64,000 nucleotides of DNA from positions 372,001-436,000 of the forward strand of contig CAVVAE010000004.1 of the NCBI GenBank assembly GCA_963746185.1. Direction: 5' to 3'. Shown here in pieces: positions 28,221 to 35,431 of the stretch; position 1 is the first letter of the stretch; each line of letters opens with the position of its first letter. The notes beneath the pieces are model-generated. The model did no database searches. It saw only the letters and a list, made by a program, of their open reading frames with translations, and had not been told where the DNA came from. The position numbers and the translations under genes are program-made. Origin of the DNA: CAVVAE01 sp963746185 (GTDB lineage Bacteria > Actinomycetota > Actinomycetes > Propionibacteriales > Nocardioidaceae).

Positions 28221-28315
28221 GGAGGCGTTTCTCGTCTGGTGACGGGCGCGGTCTTCAAAACCGTTGTGGCCGAGGATCTCGGTCAGGCGGGTTCGATTCC
28301 CGTCCGCCTCCGCCA
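28221..28315 (+). tRNA. selC: tRNA-Sec (anticodon TCA)
   Basis: A 95-base tRNA-like gene with encoded CCA (28313-28315). The acceptor arms are GGAGGCG (28221-28227) and CGCCTCC (28305-28311), discriminator G. The anticodon loop CTTCAAA gives UCA, reading UGA. The T arm is GCGGG-TTCGATT-CCCGT. The long extra arm (about 28266-28284) is typical of the selenocysteine tRNA, which is the longest tRNA. Placed directly before selA, with fdhA divergent on the other side. Confidence 0.95.
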
Positions 28316-28347
28316 CTCACGTTGCGGAGACCAGTGAAGGGCAGGCG

Positions 28348-29640
28348 ATGGACGACGTACGTCGTACGGTCCCCAGCACTGACGCCGTGCTGGCCGACGA
28401 ACGCCTCGTCGAGCGTGCCGGCCAGCTGGGGCGCGCGACCGTGAAGGATGCGGTCCATGCAGCCCAAGAGCGCTGCCGCACCGGTGAGATCGCTGCGGCG
28501 CAGGTCGTCGAGGCGGCGTTGACGTCGCTGCCCACTGCGCCGACCCGCATGCGACCGGTCATCAACGCGACCGGCGTGATCGTCCACACCAACCTCGGAC
28601 GTGCCCCTCTGTCGCGAGCGGCAGTCGAAGCCATCACCCTCGCCGCGGGAGCGACGGACGTGGAGCTCGACCTGGAGTCCGGCCGCCGGGGGAAGCGAGG
28701 ACGGTCCGCCCTGGAGGCACTGGCCGTCGCCGTACCCGATGCCGAGGACGTCCACGTCGTCAACAACGGCGCCGCCGCGTTGGCGCTCGCGGCTGCAGCG
28801 CTCGCTTCGGGTGGTGAGATCGTCGTGGCACGGGGCGAACTGGTCGAGATCGGCGACGGCTTCCGCATCCCCGAGCTCCTCGAGTCGACCGGTGCGCGAC
28901 TCCGCGAGGTGGGAACTACCAACCGGGTGAGCCTCGCCGACTACGAGCAGGCGATCGGGCCCGACACCAGGTTCGTATTGAAGGTGCACCCGTCGAACTT
29001 CGTGGTGTCCGGCTTCACGTCGTCGGTCCCGGTGGCTGCGCTCGCGGAGCTTCCCGTCCCCGTCGTGGTCGACATCGGTTCTGGGTTGCTGGCGCCACAT
29101 TCTCGCCTGCCCGACGAACCAGACACAGCCAGTAGCCTGCGCGCAGGCGCTGCGCTCGTGACCGCGTCGGGCGACAAGCTGCTGGGCGGACCTCAATGCG
29201 GACTGCTGCTCGGCCGGGCCGAACTCGTCGAGAAGCTGCGGCGTCATCCGGTGGCTCGGGCACTCCGCGTCGACAAGCTGACGCTCGCGGCGTTGGAGGC
29301 GACCCTCGCGGGACCCACGACTCCGGTGGCTGCCGCGCTGGCAACGCAGCCTGATCAACTCATGCGCCGAGCCGAGCGGATCTGCGCCGAGCTCGCTGGA
29401 GTTGTCGAAGCGGTGGTGGCCGAGTCACGTGCGGCCGTCGGCGGAGGTGGGGCTCCAGGCGTCGAGCTTCCGAGCGCGGCGATCGCGCTGCCGAGCGAGC
29501 TGGCCGTTGCGCTCCGGCAGGTTGAGCCTGCGGTGGTCGGACGTGTCGAACGGGGCAGGTTGCTGCTCGACTTGATCGCGGTCCCTGAGTTCGAAGACGC
29601 TGCGCTGGTGGACGCCGTACGACGGGCAGCCAAGGCCTAG
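28348..29640 (+). CDS. selA: L-seryl-tRNA(Sec) selenium transferase
   Basis: 430 residues. It converts Ser-tRNA(Sec) to Sec-tRNA(Sec) with selenophosphate, using pyridoxal phosphate. The PLP-binding Lys is K277 in VTASGDKLLGGPQCG. Other motifs: MRPVINATGVIVHTNLGRAP near the start of the catalytic fold, and VVDIGSGLL. The N-terminal domain (residues 1-65) that grips the tRNA is present. The ATG at 28348 lies 32 bases after selC; the open frame upstream runs back through the tRNA and is not coding. selB follows after 5 bases. Confidence 0.96.
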   Translation: MDDVRRTVPSTDAVLADERLVERAGQLGRATVKDAVHAAQERCRTGEIAAAQVVEAALTSLPTAPTRMRPVINATGVIVHTNLGRAPLSRAAVEAITLAAGATDVELDLESGRRGKRGRSALEALAVAVPDAEDVHVVNNGAAALALAAAALASGGEIVVARGELVEIGDGFRIPELLESTGARLREVGTTNRVSLADYEQAIGPDTRFVLKVHPSNFVVSGFTSSVPVAALAELPVPVVVDIGSGLLAPHSRLPDEPDTASSLRAGAALVTASGDKLLGGPQCGLLLGRAELVEKLRRHPVARALRVDKLTLAALEATLAGPTTPVAAALATQPDQLMRRAERICAELAGVVEAVVAESRAAVGGGGAPGVELPSAAIALPSELAVALRQVEPAVVGRVERGRLLLDLIAVPEFEDAALVDAVRRAAKA

Positions 29641-29645
29641 CGCGC

Positions 29646-31418
29646 ATGCACGTCATTGCCACGGCCGGACATGTCGACCACGGGAAATCCACGTTGGTGC
29701 AGGCACTCACCGGGCAAGACCCGGACCGCCTCGACGAGGAACGACGCCGCGGACTCTCGATCCAGCTCGGCTACTGCTGGACAGAGCTGGCTCCCGGTCT
29801 CGAAGTGGCGTTTGTCGACGTACCCGGGCATGAGCGTTTCGTCTCCACCATGCTTGCGGGCGTGGGACCTGTCCCCGCGGTGATGTTCGTGGTGGCCGCG
29901 GACGACCCGTGGATGCCTCAGGCAGCGGAGCACCTTGCAGCTCTCGACGCCTTGGGTGTCCAGCATGGTGTCCTGGTCATCAGTAGGAGCGACCTGGCGG
30001 ACCCCGGTCCGGCACTCAACCGTGCCCAGGCCGAGTTTGCGAAGACCAGCCTCGCCGGAGCGCCTGCGATTGCTGTGTCGGCTGTCAGCGGCGACGGGAT
30101 GGACGAGCTCCGTCGACAGCTTGTCAGCCTGATGGAGGGGCTGCCTGAAGCCGACGATGCAGCCGACGTGCGGTTGTGGGTCGACCGGGCATTCCATGTC
30201 AGCGGCGCCGGAACGGTCGTCACAGGTACGTTGGCCGCCGGACGAATCCGATCCGGCGACGTCCTACACTCCGACGGGACTCCCGTGCGCGTACGTGGAC
30301 TCCAGACACTCGGGCGAGACGTCGACGAGGCGCGCGGTGTCTCGCGGGTGGCCTTGCGGCTCGGAGCCGGCGTGTCAGACCAGGTCAAGCGTGGCTCGGT
30401 GTTGGTCAGTCCCGACGCCTGGTGGCCGACGAGTCTTCTCGACGTCCGCGTGGTCGGAGCGCGCAAGAACGAGCCGGCAGGCGAGCACGTTTTGCACATC
30501 GGGGCCAGCTCGGTGGCTGCACGCTGTCGGCCGTTGGCCGCGCAGACCGACGACGGATCGCTCGCTCGGTTGGCGTTGGATCGGGCGTTGCCGCTGCGGG
30601 TCGGCGACCGCGGCCTCTTGCGCGACCCCGGCAACCGTGACCTCTGGGGTGTGGTGGTGCTTGACCCCGACCCGCCCGAGCTGACGAGACGAGGTGATGC
30701 GCGGCGGCGTGCCGAGGCTCTGCTGGGGAGCTCCGGCATACGTGACGCTCACGACGAACTGCGCCGACGGGGGCTGGCACGGATCTCGCAGCTACGGCGG
30801 CTCGGTGTCGACGCTACGACAGAGCCTGCCGATGCTGTTCGTCACGGCGATTGGGTCGTGGATCGGGCAACAGCGCAGTCCATGCAGGAGCGGTTGGGTG
30901 CCCTGGTCGTCGAGCAGGAGCGGGCCAACCCACTCGATCCCGGGATAACTCTCGCGGCGGCAGGCCGACAACTTGGCTTGCCGGCGTCGGACGTCGTGGC
31001 TGTCCTGGCCGCCCCGCCGCTGCGAATCGAGGACGGAAAGGTGCGCAAGGGATCCAGTGGACTTCCGGCGGCGTTGTCCCGTTCATTGGAGCTGCTCGCT
31101 GACGACCTGCGCGACCAGCCCTTCGCGGCCCCCGACGTGCACCGGATGGAGCAACTCGGTCTGGACGTCAAAGCGGTCGCGGCGGCCAGCCATGCCGGGC
31201 GGGTGCTTCGCCTGGCTGACCTGGTGGTGCTGATGCCAGGCGCCGATGAGGCTGCAGCCGAACGACTCAGCCAGCTGCCGCAGCCGTTTACGACGAGTGA
31301 GGCCCGGCAGCTCCTCGGCACGAGCAGGCGGGTCGCGTTGCCGCTGCTGGCGCACCTGGATCGGGTCGGGCTGACCCGACGCCTCGCGGATGATCGCCGT
31401 ACGGTCGTGCCCTCGTAA
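29646..31418 (+). CDS. selB: Selenocysteine-specific elongation factor
   Basis: 590 residues. The GTPase domain shows G1 GHVDHGKST (residues 8-16), a switch region RLDEERRRGLSIQLGY, G3 DVPGHERFV and G4-like ISRSDLAD (the usual NKxD is SRSD here). Domains II and III follow, then about 240 C-terminal residues with winged-helix repeats that hold the SECIS hairpin (for example FAAPDVHRMEQLGLD and FTTSEARQLLGTSRRVALPLL). It brings Sec-tRNA to UGA codons next to a SECIS. Length is close to E. coli SelB (614). Only 5 bases separate it from selA. Confidence 0.96.
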   Translation: MHVIATAGHVDHGKSTLVQALTGQDPDRLDEERRRGLSIQLGYCWTELAPGLEVAFVDVPGHERFVSTMLAGVGPVPAVMFVVAADDPWMPQAAEHLAALDALGVQHGVLVISRSDLADPGPALNRAQAEFAKTSLAGAPAIAVSAVSGDGMDELRRQLVSLMEGLPEADDAADVRLWVDRAFHVSGAGTVVTGTLAAGRIRSGDVLHSDGTPVRVRGLQTLGRDVDEARGVSRVALRLGAGVSDQVKRGSVLVSPDAWWPTSLLDVRVVGARKNEPAGEHVLHIGASSVAARCRPLAAQTDDGSLARLALDRALPLRVGDRGLLRDPGNRDLWGVVVLDPDPPELTRRGDARRRAEALLGSSGIRDAHDELRRRGLARISQLRRLGVDATTEPADAVRHGDWVVDRATAQSMQERLGALVVEQERANPLDPGITLAAAGRQLGLPASDVVAVLAAPPLRIEDGKVRKGSSGLPAALSRSLELLADDLRDQPFAAPDVHRMEQLGLDVKAVAAASHAGRVLRLADLVVLMPGADEAAAERLSQLPQPFTTSEARQLLGTSRRVALPLLAHLDRVGLTRRLADDRRTVVPS

Positions 31419-31428
31419 CAGATGCAGC

Positions 31429-32397
31429 TTAAGCGACGCAGCCCGAGTGGCCTGAGTCTCGCACCACGTTGTCGGTCGAACGGAAATGCCAGTCATATCC
31501 GCTGGCGTTCAGGGTCATGAACAGCACGCCCATGTGCGTAGCGTCGTGGAACCTCGATGCCGGGTCGATCGGCCCAAAAGGTCTCAAGCTCTTGCCACCT
31601 GTTCCGACGACGAAGGACCTGATTCCGTTCGTCGCGATATCACCATCGGCTTGCCGACGAGCGAACCGCTCGTAGTCGTGATCGTGTCCGGCCAGTACGA
31701 CGTCGACCTGCTGATTATCGAGCACGTTCCACAGCGGCCTGACGGCCATGCTGTCGCCGTGCTCTCCTGAGGAGAAGCGCGGGTGGTGCAGGGCGGCTAG
31801 CGAACATTGACGCGGATGTGACTGCAGGTCGTTTCTCAGCCACGTGACCTGCGAATCGCAGTTGACAATGGTGCAGTTGGAATTGAGGACGTACAGCCGC
31901 CAGGATCCCAAGTTGAACGCGTACCAACCGCTCGGTCGGAGCACCCGATTGCCGAAGTAGCTAAAGAAACCGGACGCCTTGGGCGTCAGGTACTCGTGAT
32001 TGCCCACGACGGGACGGGTCTTGCCCTTGAACTGGCCCCAGCTGTGGGCATAAGAGTCGCGGTATTGACTCAGGCGACCCTGCTCGTACTGGGTATCTCC
32101 CAGGGGCAGGACGACGTCTACTTGCCGTGACGTGATGAGCTGGGCTGTGGCGGCCATGCGGCAGCGCTGCGGGCCTACGGTGAACGGCGGTTGGCAAGCG
32201 ATGTCGCCCGCAGCCGCAATCCGGACAGGGGGCGGCGCGCCCATCCGCTGGGACATCGGCTGTGTCTGTCTCGTGCCGACGTCAGAATCCCTTGCGGAGT
32301 CCTCTGATGCCGCGGTGTACGCGCCGGAGCCAGTTGCGAGAACGAGTCCTAGGGTGACCGCGAGGCCAGTGACTCGGGATCGATGTGGTGACAGCAT
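31429..32397 (-). CDS. Secreted calcineurin-like metallophosphoesterase
   Basis: 322 residues with an N-terminal signal peptide (GLAVTLGLVLATGSGAYTAA). The five metallophosphoesterase blocks are present: AAGDIAC, LPLGDTQYE, VGNHEY, ALHHPRF and LAGHDHDYER. These coordinate two metal ions in the purple acid phosphatase/alkaline phosphatase-like group. Cys pairs suggest disulfides outside the cell. It likely hydrolyses extracellular phosphate esters. It is convergent with selB, with only 10 bases between the stops. Confidence 0.9.
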   Translation of the reverse strand: MLSPHRSRVTGLAVTLGLVLATGSGAYTAASEDSARDSDVGTRQTQPMSQRMGAPPPVRIAAAGDIACQPPFTVGPQRCRMAATAQLITSRQVDVVLPLGDTQYEQGRLSQYRDSYAHSWGQFKGKTRPVVGNHEYLTPKASGFFSYFGNRVLRPSGWYAFNLGSWRLYVLNSNCTIVNCDSQVTWLRNDLQSHPRQCSLAALHHPRFSSGEHGDSMAVRPLWNVLDNQQVDVVLAGHDHDYERFARRQADGDIATNGIRSFVVGTGGKSLRPFGPIDPASRFHDATHMGVLFMTLNASGYDWHFRSTDNVVRDSGHSGCVA

Positions 32398-32459
32398 GCC
32401 TCACCCTAGAACTCCAGGCGCCCGCGCGCCCGCGCGCTCGCGGTAGCAGCAGCCGTGAG

Positions 32460-33125
32460 TCAGGTGCGGGCGCTGACAAAGTCGGCGAAGACGACCACGT
32501 TGTCGTCGTACGTGCTGGTCTGCGGGTCAAACCCGCCGCAGGTGATCAACCGCAGTCCCGGACGGCCGATCTCGCCGTACACAGCGTCGGTGGGGAACTG
32601 CTTCTTCGGGTACTGCTTGACCTGACTTACCTCGAAGACGGCCACGCTGCCGTTCTTCCGTGCGACAAGCACCTGATCGCCTGACTTGAGCTGTTGCAGC
32701 CGGGCGAAGACACCGTCGGTCCCGCCCCAGTGCACGTGTCCCACGAGAATGGCTGGGCCGACCTCACCTGGCGTGGGTGCACCCGTGTACCAGCCAGCGG
32801 GGAACCCGTTCGGCGGGACCTCCAGGGTGTTGTCGTCCTGCAGACCAAGACGCATCAGCTCTGAGTCCACCGCGATCGCTGGGATCTCCACGCGGACCGG
32901 TGCGGATCTCGACATGGATCCGGTCTTGGCATCAGGCGACGCCGCTGTGCGGCTCTTCGTCGGCGACGACGAAGAAGGTGCCGGGTCCGAATGTGGCGGG
33001 GTGCTCTCCGGCTCGCTCGCGCAGCCGGCGGTTCCGGCGGCGATCGTGGCGAGCAGGGCGAACGGCCCCGCCATCACTGTGAAGCGAGCCAGGCGGGTGC
33101 GACGACGCTTGGGCTGCTGTTCCAT
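32460..33125 (-). CDS. Class F-type sortase
   Basis: 221 residues: a basic N-terminus, one hydrophobic segment (about 17-35), a Ser/Pro-rich linker, then a sortase barrel. The catalytic His is in AILVGHVHW, the Cys in LRLITCGGFD, and the C-terminal strand STYDDNVVVFADF follows. Sortases join surface proteins with a C-terminal sorting signal to the cell wall or pilus. The start lies 14 bases after the stop of the ice-binding-like protein gene, which has a C-terminal hydrophobic anchor, so that protein is its likely substrate. Confidence 0.88.
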   Translation of the reverse strand: MEQQPKRRRTRLARFTVMAGPFALLATIAAGTAGCASEPESTPPHSDPAPSSSSPTKSRTAASPDAKTGSMSRSAPVRVEIPAIAVDSELMRLGLQDDNTLEVPPNGFPAGWYTGAPTPGEVGPAILVGHVHWGGTDGVFARLQQLKSGDQVLVARKNGSVAVFEVSQVKQYPKKQFPTDAVYGEIGRPGLRLITCGGFDPQTSTYDDNVVVFADFVSART

Positions 33126-33139
33126 GGTGGCGCGCGGAC

Positions 33140-34227
33140 TCAGATGCGCCTACGTCGGAAGGTAGCGAGAACCGCTGTGCCACCGAGTCCGGCGGCCAGG
33201 ATGATCCCAGCCAGCAGGCGATGTCCGTCGCTGTTGGTTCCACCAGTCGTTGCGCTGCCTGAGTCAACCGGCCCAGACGGGGTGTTGGTGATTTCGAGGT
33301 CGGGTGGTCCGTTCGACGGTCCGCCTTGCCCATTGGTGATGGTCGCGGGCGTGCCGCCATCGGGTCCGCCGCCTGTGCCGCCGCCACCGCCGCCACCGCC
33401 GCCACCAGTGCCGCCGCCACCGCCCCACCGCCGCCACCGCCACCGCCGCCACCGCCGCCGCCGCCACCGCCGCCACCGGGAGTAGCGGCACAGAACGGCC
33501 TGGTGATCGTGTTGGTGTCGAGCGTGACAGCGCCGTTACGGGCCAGCACACGACCGACCACTGTCGCATTGTTGTCGAGGGTGATGCTCGTCAACGCGAG
33601 GATGCTGCCCTTGAACGCCGTTCTCGTACCGAGTGTTGCCGAGCTACCGACCTGCCACCAGATGTTGCACTCCTGAGCGCCTCTGATCAGCACGACGCTG
33701 CTATCTGTTGCAGTGGTGAGAGTTGAGCCGGCCTGGAAGACGAAGACGGCATTGGGATCGTTCTCTCCGTCCAGCGTGAGGGCTCCCGTGAGGCCCATCG
33801 AGGATGCGGAGTTGTAGACGCCGGCCGGGAGTGTTTGGCCGCCGAGGTCGGTGCTGACTGAGTTCGGCGGTCCTTCACCTGCGGCTTGGTTGTATGCCGT
33901 GACCAGGTCACTCTTGGCCTGCTGCGTGACCGCGTCACCATGGTGGTTGGCCCCGGTGATCGTCATCGACCCTGAACCGGTGATCGACGGGTTGGGGAAG
34001 GTTCCGATATCCCCGTTGAGCGTCGTTGGTCCGGTGTTGGTAACGCCTGAGCCGGCGAGGACGACGAAGCTCTTCGCCTTACCGAGCAGGACAGGTGTCG
34101 GCGCCGCGTTTGCAGTGCCAGAAAACGCCACCAGCAACCCTGCCGAGAACAGGGCGACCAGTGGCACCGTGGGTGCAGCTCGTGGGATGTAACGCCTCGC
34201 GGAGGTGGTAAGCAGGCTGAACTTCAT
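33140..34227 (-). CDS. Ice-binding-like (DUF3494) surface protein with poly-glycine linker; apparent frameshift
   Basis: Signal peptide (LVALFSAGLLVAFSGTANAA), then a DUF3494 domain (about residues 45-250: FVVLAGSGVTNTGPTTLNGD, PAGVYNSASSMGLTGALTLD, FKGSILALTSITLDNNATVV), a linker of about 40 Gly codons, and a C-terminal anchor LLAGIILAAGLGGTAVLATF followed by RRRR. The Gly tract changes frame at 33423-33426: the run should be one base longer. In the upstream frame translation would run on into the sortase gene to 32932; in the -1 frame it ends sensibly at 33140. It is either a sequencing error in a GC repeat, a disrupted gene or slippage. ATG 34227 has AAAGGA 6 bases before it. DUF3494 proteins bind ice or act as adhesins. 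Confidence 0.82.
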
Positions 34228-34617
34228 GTCGATCCTTTGATAGGTGGACCTGTCTGTGAAGCCCAGGCATCCCGGTGCTGTGAGTGGAGAATGGGCAGTT
34301 CGACGCATGCAGCGTCAAAGCCCAAAGATGGTGGCCGACTCGTCGATGGAGAACGAAGCGCGATGATGAAGGCGCGGTCGACCCGGGCAACCTGCCCAAG
34401 AGGGATCGTGGTTTTTTACCGCCGTTCCACAACGGAGTCGGTACGAGATACGGATCGACTGCCTGTTGCGGGAGTTACTCACTGTGGTGCTCTCGTCACA
34501 GTAGGTGGCCTTCACCGGCCTGTCAACGAAACGAACGGTTAGGTCATTACGCCACGCGGGCTAGTTCACCGCGAACGCGACATAAGGCTGCTCGCGGCGC
34601 TGACAAAATCTCTACCT
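34228..34617. other. 390-base divergent intergenic region, no gene seen
   Basis: Lies between the ice-binding-like gene (minus) and the matrixin-like gene (plus). It holds short inverted repeats: GACGC-N5-GCGTC (34299-34313), GGGCA-ACC-TGCCC (34385-34397) and CCGTT-N4-AACGG (34422-34435), and a run of six T at 34412-34417. No tRNA, riboswitch or convincing ORF was recognised. It is longer than typical gaps in the window, so it likely carries promoters for both surface genes. Confidence 0.4.
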
Positions 34618-35415
34618 GTGAACCCCTTCAGACGTTCCGCGACCGCAATGGTCGCCGTGGCTCTCTGCGCAGCCATGGCAGCCATCTCCGGGGCGAGCGC
34701 CGACGCGGGTGCGCTAGCCCGAAAAGGGAACCCCAAAGCATTCGCCTTCGTTCCTGCTGGATCGGGTGACGACTTCGTGGCCCGTTGGGACCCGTGCAAG
34801 GTCATCGACTACCGAGTCAACCTCAACCAGGCGCCGCCTCATGCTCTGTCGGACGTGAAGGAAGCTGTCCGAAGGATCCATCTGGCTTCTGGCCTGACCT
34901 TTCGGTACGCCGGTTCCACCGAGATGATTCCGTTCCGCAGAGGGACCTACAACAAGCTCCCCCGCGGTACCGACGTGGTGCTCTCGTGGGCTCGTCCCGG
35001 ACAGTCGTCGTGGCTGCCCCGAAGCACAGACGCCATCGGCGTCGCCGGGCCGACGTACCACTTCCCCACCTCGACCGAACCCGATGCGCGCATCGTCGCC
35101 GGCTACGTCGTCCTCGACTCCACGGTGGACCTCAAGCCAGGATTCCAGAGCGCTCGTAAGCCGCCGTGGAACTCCTACGGGTCGGTCGGTCAACTCCTCA
35201 TGCACGAACTGGGCCACGTCGTCGGCCTCGGTCACGTGAATGACGACCACCAGATCATGTTCCCGATACTTCGCCAGGCACCGGCAGTCTGGGGTGCCGG
35301 CGATGTCAACGGAATGGCCCGAATCGGCAAGCCACAAGGGTGTTTCGACTCAACCGACTCGAAGGTCGCCGGCGGATTTGAGCGCGCCGCCGTCGTGACA
35401 ACCCCGTCGGCCTGA
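34618..35415 (+). CDS. Secreted matrixin-like zinc metalloprotease
   Basis: 265 residues with a signal peptide (ATAMVAVALCAAMAAISGASA). The motif LMHELGHVVGLGHVND (HExxHxxGxxH) marks a metzincin, with a short Met-turn HQIMFPILRQ after it, as in M10 matrixins. The N-terminal part has RWDPCKVIDYRVNLNQAPPHA, a Cys that recurs in actinobacterial members. Probably degrades extracellular protein. The GTG start at 34618 has no ribosome site, suggesting a leaderless message. Confidence 0.85.
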   Translation: MNPFRRSATAMVAVALCAAMAAISGASADAGALARKGNPKAFAFVPAGSGDDFVARWDPCKVIDYRVNLNQAPPHALSDVKEAVRRIHLASGLTFRYAGSTEMIPFRRGTYNKLPRGTDVVLSWARPGQSSWLPRSTDAIGVAGPTYHFPTSTEPDARIVAGYVVLDSTVDLKPGFQSARKPPWNSYGSVGQLLMHELGHVVGLGHVNDDHQIMFPILRQAPAVWGAGDVNGMARIGKPQGCFDSTDSKVAGGFERAAVVTTPSA

Positions 35416-35431
35416 CCAACCCGGCCGGAAC

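Noticed and set aside
24800..28258. fdhA as two separate genes or a pseudogene broken by a stop codon
   Set aside because: The break is one UGA at the known Sec position, both halves are intact and in the same frame, a SECIS hairpin follows, and selA, selB, selC and selD are present.
32932..33422. Long extension of the ice-binding-like ORF through the sortase gene
   Set aside because: After the glycine tract the frame is Ala/Arg-rich without similarity and covers the first part of the sortase in another frame; the -1 frame is the meaningful one.
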